A DNA stretch of 64,000 nt, from the NCBI GenBank assembly GCA_018907035.1, contig JACCIC010000295.1, positions 307,001 to 371,000 on the forward strand. The letters are read 5' to 3'. This DNA comes from Sycobia sp. Sy_11 (lineage: Eukaryota; Arthropoda; Insecta; Hymenoptera; Epichrysomallidae). The number at the start of each line of letters is the position of its first letter. Position 1 is the stretch's first letter. This document shows positions 51,240-62,047 of this stretch, one piece after another. The notes beneath the pieces are model-generated. The model was not told the origin of the DNA and searched no databases. It saw nothing but the letters and a program-made list of their open reading frames with translations. The translations under genes and the position numbers were made by a program.

Positions 51240-52132
51240 ATACAGAAAAACTACAACAAAGTCAAAGGAACAATTGAAAAAATTAGTGGATTTACGAGCT
51301 TCAGGAAAGATAGATCGCATTCTGAAGGAGGCGGAATTCTCATACTAATCCGGAATAATGTGTCGTATTTTGAACTGAGCAATAATTATAATTTAAACCC
51401 CTCGATTGGAATGATCGGTATTAAAGTAACCAATGTGCATTCAAAACTTGAATTATTTATATGATACAGTAACCCAAGTTTCCTATCTCAGGCCGATTGG
51501 AATAATCTATTCAATATAATCAATAAAAAGCGCCATACAATCTTGATAGGTGATTTTAACGTCCTCCACCATGCTTGGAATTGTAATAAAACCGACTCAA
51601 ACGGGGAAAAAACTTCTGGAATGCATTAAAAATTCCAACCTAATGTTCATAGCTCATTCATAGATCTTGCTTTTTCCTTTACGAATTTGTCAGATATAAA
51701 TAAATGTAACAGTTTCTGAGGAAACCTGGGGCTCTGAACACTTCTCATTACACATACAGCTTTTTTCAGGAAAGATCATATACAAGAAAAAAATCATACA
51801 AAATCACATCGGTGATAACTAACTGGGAAAATTTGAACAATGTGTAAAATATAACTACTATAAATTTATGTCACCCACTTATAATGAGAGTTCAACAAAT
51901 GATAAATCTGAAATTTTTATGCGTATTTTCACAGAAAGTTTCACTTCGAATACTCCAAACAGAAAATTGTAGAACATATATAGATATTTCTGAAGAAAAA
52001 AATCATTATTTCCGCTTCAGAATTCCCTTAGATGCGAGGGCAGCTTGTAGCCGAAATGTCAAAAATCAAATTCATTTTGCAAACTCATGTGCACTTTATC
52101 CTAAAAAGACTGCCACTAAATATAAAATTTAG
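51240..52132 (+). pseudogene. I-clade LINE, ORF2 endonuclease remnant
   Basis: About 300 bp after the ORF1 remnant the plus strand encodes G-G-G-I-L-I-L-I-R-N-N-V-S-Y and then L-I-G-D-F-N-V-L-H-H-A-W-N-C (GDFN at 51,549-51,560). It ends with S-F-I-D-L-A-F-S-F-T-N and W-G-S-E-H-F-S-L in different frames. These are the successive motifs of the apurinic-like endonuclease domain of LINE ORF2, including the Asn and the final S-D-H-type histidine site (here S-E-H). Stops and shifts abound. The reverse-transcriptase domain is missing, so this element has lost its 3' part, unlike the usual 5'-truncated copies. Confidence 0.75.
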
Positions 52133-52693
52133 ATATTTTAAATGCAACATTTTTACAATGCTTTACTAAATCTGTCTTAATATTATAATATTTTTCGAAA
52201 CATTATTTAGAATTTTTTTAAAAATCGTTTTTGTAGATATCTCCATGTAAATTCAATTTCTGCCTAAAAGCCACTACGATATTAATCGTCGTTACCTTAA
52301 AAACCATAAGTGCACAAATTTGGAACAAAATCAGATGTACGTGCTTTTCGGAATGCTACCCAGAATAAAATTTTTAAAAATTTTTTAAATATTTCATAAG
52401 TATTTGTTGTATTATCTACGATTTGTGGTACATACAAAGCATTAGAAACTAATTGTTCTGTACTTACTGAAAACTAGTTGAAAATAAATGAAGTAGTTTA
52501 TTCAACACGTACAAGATATTTCAAATTATATAAGCTGGAATAAAAAGTGCCTCTGCTGAATGAAAATTAAAATTAATATTTTTAATTTAAAAATGCGAAA
52601 AATTTCGAACTTGTATAGAGATATAATACCTTAGCAAAAACCTCAATGCCACAGAAAATAATGCGCAGTTTTTTGTATATACATAAAGTAATA

Positions 52694-52695
<2 letters not shown>

Positions 52696-52743
<48 letters not shown>
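52696..52743. repeat. (TA)n microsatellite
   Basis: About 48 bp of TA. Confidence 0.97.
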
Positions 52744-52746
<3 letters not shown>

Positions 52747-52842
52747 ATGAAAAAAATTTTTATGGAAAACAATTAAGCATTTCCTTGTATGTTGTTAAAT
52801 AAATATTTATTGATAATATTTTTTATAATATAAATATTTATT

Positions 52843-52846
<4 letters not shown>

Positions 52847-52885
<39 letters not shown>
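52847..52885. repeat. (TA)n microsatellite
   Basis: About 39 bp of TA. Confidence 0.97.
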
Positions 52886-52888
<3 letters not shown>

Positions 52889-54158
52889 ATTACTAGGAGA
52901 TTTTTAAGATCACTAAGTTTAAATCTATCGATAAAATATCCACATTTTCACATTTTAAACGGCAGATTCAAAATTATCACAGAAAGATACAGAAGCTTAA
53001 ACGTGCTTGCTAATTTATTATGAATTTATCATAGGATCAATGAAGAAATTTTGTTGAGATTCGATATAAATATGAAAAAAGATTTTATTAAAATGATCAG
53101 AGCAAAGGAAAATTGGATATTTTAAAAATTAATTTAAAAGATGACTACCAATCATAATCTATCTTTATATTTATTTCTTGACAGTTTGAAACTAGACTAT
53201 TTTTTATACATTCATACATTAATACTTTGATTAGTACAAATAACGTCATATGTATAATATAGAATGCGCTTATCTCCATAATTATTAATCTATACAATTA
53301 TTAATCTATACAAAATAAAAAGAAAAGAACAAAAAACAACATTTTTGCTTAAATGTTGATTTGCTAATGTCTAATATTTATTCAGCTTGTGTTGATGTAC
53401 ATAAATATAGATCTGTATTTTTGAACAAATTTAAACATTATATTAAGAATAAACAAAAATTGTAATTGAAAAAAACTCCAATAAATATTCTTTCAATAAT
53501 TTATTTACTTTTGACAAACAGAAACAATTTCACATACAATATACTTAATAAATGAATTTATGTTGCGTTTCTTTGTACGAATGATTAATATTTCAGAAAA
53601 TACGAAAATTGTCAAATATATCAAATTGGTCATTTGTATTTGTGATTCGTTTGTCAAAGCGTAAAAAACTCCATTTTATTTTAAAGTAAATTAGAGATTC
53701 AAGAAAATTATAATTATTATTTCTGAATTATTTAAAAAAAGTAAATTAGCACTATGAAATTTACTTTTATTTCAAGTTCTATAAATTATAGAGATTAAAA
53801 TTTTATTAGAATGTTTGAAGTGATAAGAAAATCTCCTTTATGTACTTGTATCTATGTCCATATCTGGGTTAAACAATTATTTCGTAATGTATTCAAAACA
53901 AACATTTTTAATACAGTTTGTGATATATCAAGGTTTCTTGTATAGGTTCTTAGATTGTGATGCCCGGTCATGTTCACATTACCATATATATATCCATCAT
54001 AAAATGTAATATGTAATACATTGAACTTGAAAAAATATAATATCGTCGTCATTTACTGCAGTTTATTTTAAGCTAATTATATCATAAAATTAACAAAAGA
54101 ATACTGTATTATGTCTTATGAATAATTTTAAGCCGTAATACATAGTTTTATGTAAATA

Positions 54159-54237
54159 ATGTTTATATGTGATCAATTACTTTTATTACCAACCGCATTT
54201 GTATTCAGTTACGTTACAATTTCAAAATTCCAACGTG
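54159..54237 (+). CDS. Alternative, weaker candidate first exon of the protease
   Basis: ATG 54,159 opens a frame with a hydrophobic N-terminal stretch (L-L-L-L-P-T-A-F-V-F-S-Y). A GTATAA donor at 54,238 is in phase 1, compatible with the exon at 54,891. It is much nearer than 47,671, but the donor is weaker and the hydrophobic stretch is less like a signal peptide. Without a donor the frame continues to a 70-residue product ending at 54,371. Confidence 0.2.
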
Positions 54238-54479
54238 GTATAAGAAGCAAAATCCCCACTGAAGATCGGGTAAAAGTTCGGCGAAACCAACGGCCTATAA
54301 AAACAAAAAAAGTATATTCTAATACATTGTTAAATAAACCTAATAGCATTTTTAATAGAATAAAAATATAATTAAAAATAAATAAATTTAAAAAATTATC
54401 AAACGTTTAATCGTTTTTATAAGAAACATTAAATAAAAGATTTTATTTTATTTTATTTTAAGATATCGACTGTCTAACT

Positions 54480-54810
54480 GAAAGTGTAGTAAATTGAGTG
54501 CGAGGTCGACCGACACGTATAGGTCAGAAAATTCGTAAATGCCAGATGTTTCGCAGACATAGATAACGAAAGCTAAAGGTTACTTTTATTTCTGTTCTTA
54601 CCGGGTACGGAGAGGCTTTATTTACGAAACGAAAAGTTTGCGGTCCGAGGCGAAGCCGAGGGTTGTAACGCGATTCGTAAAGAAGCATTTTCGTACTAGG
54701 CAAGAACTATGTTTTTCCTCGCGAGAATCGAAAGCAAGCGGCGAACGTACGATTTACAGATTCGAACGAGGAAAATGTTCTTTTCCTACGCAATTAATTT
54801 CCAAATGCGG
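54480..54810. promoter_or_regulatory. CpG-richer patch upstream of the protease body exons
   Basis: About 330 bp with many CpG dinucleotides in AT-rich DNA, ending 80 bp before the first certain protease exon. It contains a chance 65-residue frame. It could be an alternative promoter or an inserted unique fragment. No start element is identifiable. Confidence 0.2.
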
Positions 54811-54890
54811 TGAAACTTTTTTTTATCAACACTGATTGTCAAGCGGCGATTTACATTTTACATTATTAACCAAATTATGCTTTGTCACAG

Positions 54891-55474
54891 CCGATAGTTT
54901 AGAAGCACAAGGAATTCTTGGTGGAAAGGAGGTAGATCAGAATCGCAGTATATATCAGGTCTCCATACGAATCAATGGTATCCCTAAATGTGGAGGAGGC
55001 CTATTCAGTGAAAAATTGGTAATCACGGCGGCCCACTGTTTTATAGATGAGATTACTTGGGAATTAATTAACCTGGACTTCACGATTGTGATCTCTTTTA
55101 ATGCTTTATACCTGGATGAAAATTCGCAGATACGCAACGTTTATAAAATATATGTACAAAGAAGCTACAAACCGATTCATCCACGAGCAATGACGATGTA
55201 TTTATCGGCTGCGGATCTAGCAATAATCGAAGTAAGTTTCGCAATCGATATTATTTTATTTCTAGTTTTTAACTCTGAAGGACTACAATCATTCTTTGAT
55301 TACTGCTTGACTTCATTCAATGTCCACCTGTATTCACTATTTAAATTTACGTTCAGTATTCTACAATTGCTAAACACTCATATTACTATTCATAACAGCG
55401 AAAAACTATATTTGTATAAATTAATCATTGCTATAGTACTGGAACACGAGATTTCAACGATCCAAAGGTTTTAT

Positions 55475-55530
<56 letters not shown>

Positions 55531-57222
55531 TTATTTCATAAAGATAAAGGTTTAACTGCAATATCTATTTCAGATTCAAAATATTCGAAGGTAATTTTAA
55601 CATACAATACCGAAATATCTATTTCGTACGCTATTAAATAAAAATTTGAAGAAAACAAATGGTTTACTACGCGAAAAAGTTATCGATAATGTAGTATAAT
55701 GTAATATCCGTATTATATTATACAGATTTGATATAAACTGGGCGAGCAAATTGAAAATATCTTTAAAAAGCTTTGTAAAATAACTGCACGAATTGAAACC
55801 ATATTCTATCCAAGACATCATATTTTCATACTGATAAATTATTACTGCTTTTTATTAAAATTAGACATGCGGTAAAGCCAGAAATTTTTTTTCCATGAAA
55901 TCATCTATGGTTCATAAATCTATGCCCGCAAATGTTTTTTAGTTATAGTGATTTTTAGATATATCAAATGGAGATGTAACGATTTTATAGACAAAATAAT
56001 TATTTACTTATGCGTATAAAATAGTTCAAACTTTATTTTTTGTTAATAACCAAAAAATTTTCATCTGCAGAGACGTTTTCTTAAATTATTATTATTACTT
56101 ACAAACCGTCGTCAAAAGTCAGGATATTTGTTAAAAAATCCTGCAGACATACGTAATATATTAAATTTAATTAATGTTATGTATCAATTGCAAGTAAAAA
56201 GGTACCGTATCTTTGGAATGGGTTCGGTTGGTTTTAATTTTAGGAAAAAGTTAGTTCCTAATCCCAGCTAAAATTGGCATAACTCATTTTGTAGCTAATC
56301 AAAGCTATTTCAGTGAGTCTAAGCCACATTCCTAATATAAATGATACATATTACTTTACCTTGTATGCACGAACTTTAAAATTTCTTTTCGATTCTAATG
56401 ATAATTAGCAGCTATTATCACTATTGGCTAATCTTATATTCAACTATGCATTTTTAGATTTTCTCGAGCTCATAAAATTTTATAAATAATTCAATAGCGT
56501 ATTTGTGAAATCTGAAACATAAATAAAAATAATAATAATTATTTTATGAACTTATTATGTAATTTTATGTTAATTACTGTTTGTGCTCAATCCTTAATTT
56601 CGAATGAATTTTTGATTTCAGGTATCGGAGGCATTTGATATGAATAGGAATCCTCGACCAATTCCTTTGAAATTGAAGTGGTCAAATTATAATGTAATAA
56701 AAAAGAAATTCACGATTATGGGCCATGGATTTCATGAATATATAATTCAAACAAATGATGTAGGCGAATATAGTATAACCAGCAAAAAATGGGACGGCAA
56801 ATTGCGATATGCATCAGCATATGTCTTGTCTGGCCAGCAATGCTTAAACACGTACAACGTATCCTTTCACAATTCAAAGTTTTGCGCTCAAATAAAACAA
56901 CCCAAAAATCAATCGATTCAAGCAACCACCGACGTAACGAATTTTTAATAATCCAATATTTGTTTGATGAGATTATGTATATTTAACCGACCTATTATTT
57001 TTCCAGGACGAAAGCGGCAGTCCACTTGTACATGATTCCGAATATATATACGGAATATTACTCGCCGGTATAACCAATGAGGAAACAAGCACCGTATCAC
57101 TCTACACGAGGCTCTCAAGTTATAAGAGCTTCATTCACAACGTGTTGAATGGTATAGCAGATAATCGTATTAACGTCGCTACACTAATACGAGATACTGC
57201 ATCTGAATATCGATTCTTTTAA
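54891..57222 (+). CDS. Secreted trypsin-like (S1) serine protease, divergent; body exons
   Basis: Three exons, 54,891-55,231, 56,622-56,933 and 57,007-57,222, joined by GT-AG introns in phase 0 (GAA|GTAAGT...TTTCAG|GTA and GAC|GTAACG...TTCCAG|GAC). The product has a chymotrypsin fold: activation cut before I-L-G-G, the first disulfide pair in P-K-C-G-G and T-A-A-H-C (catalytic His), A-A-D-L-A-I-I-E (catalytic Asp at the exon end), C-L-N-T-Y with K-F-C-A (C168-C182), and D-E-S-G-S-P-L-V (catalytic Ser). It ends in Y-T-R-L-S-S-Y and a 20-residue C-terminal tail. With exon 1 the protein would be about 309 residues. Oddities: Glu replaces Asp194, both Cys191 and Cys220 are absent, the position-189 equivalent is Ala, and S-W-G at 214-216 is L-A-G. 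The triad is intact, so it may be an active enzyme of unusual specificity or a pseudo-enzyme. The acceptor at 54,890 (TTTGTCACAG) is chosen because the frame lacks a local ATG. A polyadenylation signal AATAAA lies at 57,256. Confidence 0.9.
55232..56621 (+). other. Protease intron between Asp and middle exons
   Basis: 1,390-bp phase-0 intron with GTAAGT donor and TTGATTTCAG acceptor. It holds a TA tract at 55,480-55,527 and otherwise AT-rich unique sequence. Confidence 0.85.
55480..55527. repeat. (TA)n microsatellite
   Basis: About 48 bp of TA within the protease intron. Confidence 0.97.
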
Positions 57223-57229
57223 CATCCGT

Positions 57230-58320
57230 AAATTTATAATCTATGATAAAATAATAATAAAGTAGTTTTAAAGTAATAAATAAATAGTTAAACCATCATT
57301 GAGTATTAGATATTTTATTCTTACGCACAATTCAATGCAATGCAAACTTTCGATACTATAATAATTGTGGCCTTAAAAGTTATAAAGATCCGACGAAAGC
57401 AATCCGTAAAATATACTTTATTCAGGGGCAGAGTCGCGTTACGAATTTTTACGAAGAAGAGAATTTTTAACCATGTTATGTAGTTAGGAGAGAGATTTTT
57501 GAGACTAATTAAAAATGATGTATCTTAATAAACATAAAAGAAACAATAATTCAATAAATCAATCTTCTGCAGAAATTTATGTAACTTTGATCTAAATTTA
57601 TTTTTATTATATATTTTACGTTTCTATAATGTACTTAATGTGTATTTCGGAAAGGTGCGGTGATTGCTCGTTTATATAAAATCACATCGTTAAGTTACGT
57701 GTATTATTCGGGAATTCTATAACTTCGAGAGATTTTAAACTCTATTTAAATTCTATTTTAAATTCTAAAAATATAACAGTTAATGGTGCTCTTTGTTCAT
57801 TTGTACTTTCATTGGTTAGTAATTTTTTTTCTAGGGTATACGCTCGATGCTTCACAGAAAGCCTAGCTCTTGAATAGTACTTTAATTTTTTAATTAAAAT
57901 GGGAATTATTAGTACATTTTCTATTTTTACATTTGATTCTATGCAGGATCAAGTGGTGTTAATGTAGTTTAGAAATATCGATTTTTCTATGAAAATGGAT
58001 ATCGTTTGCATACGCATCCGAGCAAGATTTGTACAAAACTAATGTATTATAAAATCATTTCATGTAAAAATTGTGTTAGTTCCATGACGGTTTACTTTTT
58101 TATTGATGTATTCAAAATGAGCATCGGTGTAGCTAGCTTGAGTGTATTTCTTATGTTTCGTAAATTTTTTTCTCATTCTACATTTAAAATATAATATTTC
58201 TTCTATATTTATCATTGCTGTAAAAAAAAGTTCTCTCGTAGTGATACTCGTATCTCCGTTAATGACGAGGTAAGCGAATGTCGTGGACGAGGATAGTCGA
58301 TTTTCGAAAAGATAGATTAG
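57230..58320. other. AT-rich intergenic stretch
   Basis: After the protease polyadenylation signal. No gene or transposon motif recognised. The frame at 58,060-58,341 (minus) shows no domain. Confidence 0.55.
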
Positions 58321-58327
58321 TGGGAGC

Positions 58328-58511
58328 GGGAGGGCTTTCAAGGCCGTCTGGTGGTAAGGTACTCGACGCTACGCCTAAAGGACAATGTTACTGATATCGC
58401 AGCGGTCAGAACCCTTGTGGCGCATACGTGCCTTAGTGTACGACCAAAAAAATTGCGCCGCGTTATAACGAGCTCCAAGATCGGTGGAAAACAGCGCCAG
58501 AAAGCCCTCCC
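58328..58511. repeat. Spaced perfect inverted repeat around a CpG-rich core
   Basis: GGGAGGGCTTTC at 58,328-58,339 and its exact reverse complement at 58,500-58,511 bracket about 160 bp of CpG-rich DNA that stands out from the AT-rich neighbourhood. Both strands are open through this core (about 90 codons each), which is a composition effect. It could be the ends of a small mobile element or an RNA stem. Confidence 0.55.
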
Positions 58512-58605
58512 TTTTACGATAGGGGAGATTTTTTCAGAAATCTGGAGTTCAAAAACTGATATCAGAATGCTCTTTCTTAATATTGAATGTCGAATGCCTG
58601 AGTGT

Positions 58606-58850
58606 AGACCTACTTCAAAGGTTTTTTTCTGAATCTGTAATTTCTAAGACTTTACCACTTAGTTTGGCTGTTTTAATCGCCGAATTAAGCTTGTTTATGT
58701 CAATATAACACCCATTTTCGTCCAAAAATTCTCTGTGCCTTTCAAATTGTTTTATAATATTTCCGATGAAACCTTAAATTATAATTCGTCTGCGTAAGAG
58801 AGCACGAAGCATACGCTTTTACAATTGATCTTTGATTATTTTTATTTATG
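58606..58850 (-). pseudogene. Reverse-transcriptase palm fragment of a LINE
   Basis: On the minus strand F-V-L-S-Y-A-D-E-L precedes, after a frame shift, F-E-R-H-R-E-F-L-D-E-N-G-C-Y-I-D-I-N-K-L-N. Y-A-D-E would be the degenerate Y-A-D-D core of a non-LTR reverse transcriptase. The following helix plus N-G-x-x-x-x-I-N-K is the usual continuation in Jockey/CR1-like elements. Only about 80 residues are left. Confidence 0.45.
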
Positions 58851-59334
58851 TTTATGTGATTGCAATAACTTTGATAATACATCGAAATGGTAAAAAAGGC
58901 TGCGACAGAAATTTACGTCCTGCGCCTCACAACGGTCAATGGACAATGGTAATAAATGTGGCTGTAGTGTCGTAATATCCAGTATCCAATATCGTACCAA
59001 AGAAAATGAAATTACAGTGTTCAGAAAAGTATATATGGATAATGTTAAGAGAAGAAATATAGGAACATTCAACATATAGCAACAAAAACAAAGCTTAGGT
59101 ACATTATAAATGTTTTTTGTGCATCATATACTTATAGTTGTATGAAAATGTATGATTTTGTACCAAATAATAGTCATGTAGCTTTGTTTACGAACACATC
59201 GTAGACCTCCGTCGGTGATTAGCACCAATATATGGAAGCATAAATAGAGCGACGTTAAATATCATAAAAAAATAGTCATTTAGGGAAAGTATGAATTTTC
59301 TATTTTCATTCTAAAAAATAATGTGTTGTAATTG

Positions 59335-59750
59335 GTACTGTCCCTTCAAACACGGTGATTTCGATGTTATAGACCGTCTTATATGAAGGAAAGCCCAAAA
59401 GTTTCGAAAATGCTGAATTGGCGACATTACTCGATGAAAATACGTCGCAAATTCAAGAAGAATGTGTTTCAAAATTATTCAAAGCTGTCCGATAAGCTAT
59501 TTCCAAGCAATTATATGAGTTTTGAAACATTCAAAAGCAGTAAAATTGGGTTCTTTAGGATTTAAAGCCAAGCGTATTGAGCGTCACTGTGAGCTACTGC
59601 TCCAGCTGCAAACAAGGAAGGATCTGCTTAATCAAATCGTAATGCATATAAAAAATGAATTCATTATAGCAATTCAAAGAGAAAAAAAATCTTGGAGAGT
59701 ACCTAATTATGTTTCTACATCAGCGACTAGGTCGAATTTTATACTATGAT
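59335..59750 (+). pseudogene. mariner-family transposase fragment
   Basis: The plus strand, with frame changes, encodes H-G-D-F-D-V-I-D-R, then G-K-P-K-S-F-E-N-A-E-L-A-T-L-L-D-E-N-T-S-Q-I-Q-E-E. A decayed helix-turn-helix follows, then N-W-V-L, D-L-K-P and C-E-L-L-L-Q. It ends in a decayed equivalent of the first catalytic region and K-K-S-W (about 59,690). This is the N-terminal DNA-binding half and linker of a mariner transposase. The DDD catalytic core is incomplete and the frame is broken at least three times. Confidence 0.8.
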
Positions 59751-59759
59751 ATGAGAGTT

Positions 59760-61100
59760 CTTTTCATTTTATATTATGATATGATTATTATCAGACCTAA
59801 TGATATGAAAATTTTTTTATTATAATATGAAGGAATTTTTCTTGATAAGATATTTTTTCATCTTTTGCCTTTCATGAACTATGACAAAGATTTCTCGAAA
59901 AAATTTCCAACAAAAACTCTATGTATAGATCCTTCAAACAAAGACATTTCACTGGCGGTTATATATTTTTCTTTGTCTTTTGTTGCTGTATTTATTTTTC
60001 GACACATAAAGACTAGGTTAATTGAATTTCTTGGATTTCGTAAATTTTCTTCTTTCACCATCTCTCTCATTAAGTACAATAGACTTAACGATGCCAGTCA
60101 AAGTCAACTACCGCTCAACCGGATAAACTCTAGCTATACAAATCATTATCTATAGTGTGTTACACCCTTTTATTTTAAGGACATGTTAGCATTAAAAGAT
60201 TTATTGAATGTCCAGAATTTTACCTTTCATCGTGACATTTTTGCGCTTTGTTTATCGTAATTAAATTTTTCTAAATCGACAATTATTTCAAGGCGGTTAT
60301 TCCTAAATGAAATTCGTATTTCATCGTGATATAAAGTAAAACCGATCCAGTGTCGACGACCCCTGCTATTATTCGTAAGAGCATGTAAAATGAAAGGGAA
60401 TCAGATTAAGTGGATAATTGTGGAATTGCATAGTTGTGGTTTTTAAGCCATATTAATGCACGAGGAGATACTGTGGCGAAATATCCTTAACATTTTACTC
60501 CTTCTATCAAGAAATGTTGATATCATTCTTATCTTTCCAATGCTATCAATTATAATTTATGCATAATAATGACGATACCTACTTTGAAAGAATAACTATT
60601 TTTTATCCTGTTGGGTATTCAAGATAATGCTACTGCAGGACGGACAGTCTGATAAGTACGTGTAAATAAATATTATTTTATGTAAGTATATAAGAATTTT
60701 TGAAAGATAGCTTAATTTGGAACTAAATGGCAGATGGTTGGGTATTTATTGAAAATTTCATAAAAAATTATTTTATGCATTAATGTAGACCAACTGGTAG
60801 CAATTTTTAGGTTTAATATGTATAAAGAGTATTTATTTCTATATTTATAATTATGATTTTGGACCGTACGTAATTAATACAAAAGAATTATGTTAAGAGT
60901 AAAGTTCAAATATATTATTTTTAAATTTTTAGCATTCTTTAATTTTAGAAACACTATAAATTTATTCTTTTGAATAATATGTAAAGAAACAGCTATTTAT
61001 ACATCCGCTGAAAAATTAAAATGAAAAAGAGCATTAGAAAATATATATAATCTTCACCTCTCGAAAATAAATAGTCATAAATTTTATTTGAAACTACATT
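59760..61100. other. AT-rich stretch with nothing recognised
   Basis: The 96-residue frame at 59,865-60,155 has one hydrophobic stretch but no known family, and may be chance. A GACAGTCTGAT-like string at about 60,648 resembles the end of the dispersed repeat at 41.4 kb, but the adjoining sequence does not match. Confidence 0.5.
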
Positions 61101-61113
61101 TTTCCACTTCGAA

Positions 61114-61174
61114 ATGACTTGTTTCAAGTTACTGTCTTACATTATTCTAAAAATTGCTCTTTTCACATATGAAG
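61114..61174 (+). CDS. Probable signal-peptide exon of a second secreted protein
   Basis: ATG 61,114 encodes M-T-C-F-K-L-L-S-Y-I-I-L-K-I-A-L-F-T-Y-E, a compact signal-peptide-like sequence, followed by a strong donor GAAG|GTAAGT in phase 1. Length, hydrophobic pattern and intron phase match the proposed exon 1 of the protease (47,671-47,749). This suggests a paralogous secreted protease whose remaining exons lie beyond the window or have been lost. No protease body motif is visible between here and 64,000. Confidence 0.4.
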
Positions 61175-61179
61175 GTAAG

Positions 61180-62040
61180 TTGATCTAACATAAACTTGTG
61201 AAAAGGTATATAAATTGATAACAAAAATATTTGACGTAAAAGATAAATTATGGTACCAAGAATTTTTCGTACTTTTAAATAAAACAATTTGTACTTATAG
61301 ATCTTGATAATTAAAATACCTAATACAAGTCAAAGTATTATAAAATATTTTGATCATATAAAAGTATTATATTTTTATCATCGATGATTTACTAAAATTA
61401 TTGTAATTTTTTACACATAACTTTTACAGAAATTTTATTGTACACATAATATTGACCATATCAAGTAGTTTATTTAACCCTGTCCTTATGGAATGAAAAA
61501 TTCTTTCGCAATTTCCTATTTCTCTAATCAAGAAGAAGAAAAACAACTAACTCTACAATTATTTGTTCATTAATTTATGTTTATTTATATGCCCGTATCG
61601 AGCTCCGTTTCTGCCAGAAAAATTTCATGATAAATTTTGTTATTCAAAAAGAAAATTCATAATACAATAATCATCGAAAAATTCGATTAACGAGAATCGA
61701 ATACTAACTATAGAGCAACCTCGACTCTGTTTTTTTATTTTCCTTATAAGAAATTCCTATTAATGTAGTTCATGTCATTATGAACATCACATTGAAATAA
61801 TGCATAATAGCTAAATAAATTGACATAGACAAGAGTGTCATACTTATAAGTACAAACAACTATTTATCTCTACGTCTCCTCCCCAATCGTACCAGTCATA
61901 TGGTCTTTTAAAGAACACATACATGCATGGGCAGAAATACACATCGAAGTCAATATCTATAATAAAACAACAAAACACTATTCAGGGTATCGCGGGTATG
62001 ATTGAACTCACACACGTGCGCGCGCTCGCACGCACATACA
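61180..62040. other. AT-rich stretch with nothing recognised
   Basis: If the exon at 61,114 is real this is intron. It ends in a CA/CG alternating run at about 62,010-62,040. Confidence 0.5.
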
Positions 62041-62047
62041 TAAACGT

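Larger units (their letters stand above)
52140..54150. other. AT-rich proposed intron sequence
   Basis: Two TA tracts (52,696-52,743 and 52,847-52,885). No coding or transposon motif recognised. Confidence 0.55.

Noticed and set aside
58351..58632. 93-residue plus-strand frame and an equally long antisense frame
   Set aside because: Both strands are open because the inverted-repeat core is CpG-rich; no domain in either direction.
59865..60155. 96-residue frame with a hydrophobic stretch
   Set aside because: No family recognised and no splice or neighbour context. It follows directly after the mariner fragment, but the sequence does not fit the transposase C-terminus.
60643..60665. GGACAGTCTGATAAG, resembling a terminus of the 41.4-kb repeat
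   Set aside because: The adjoining 150 bp does not align to any of the three copies.
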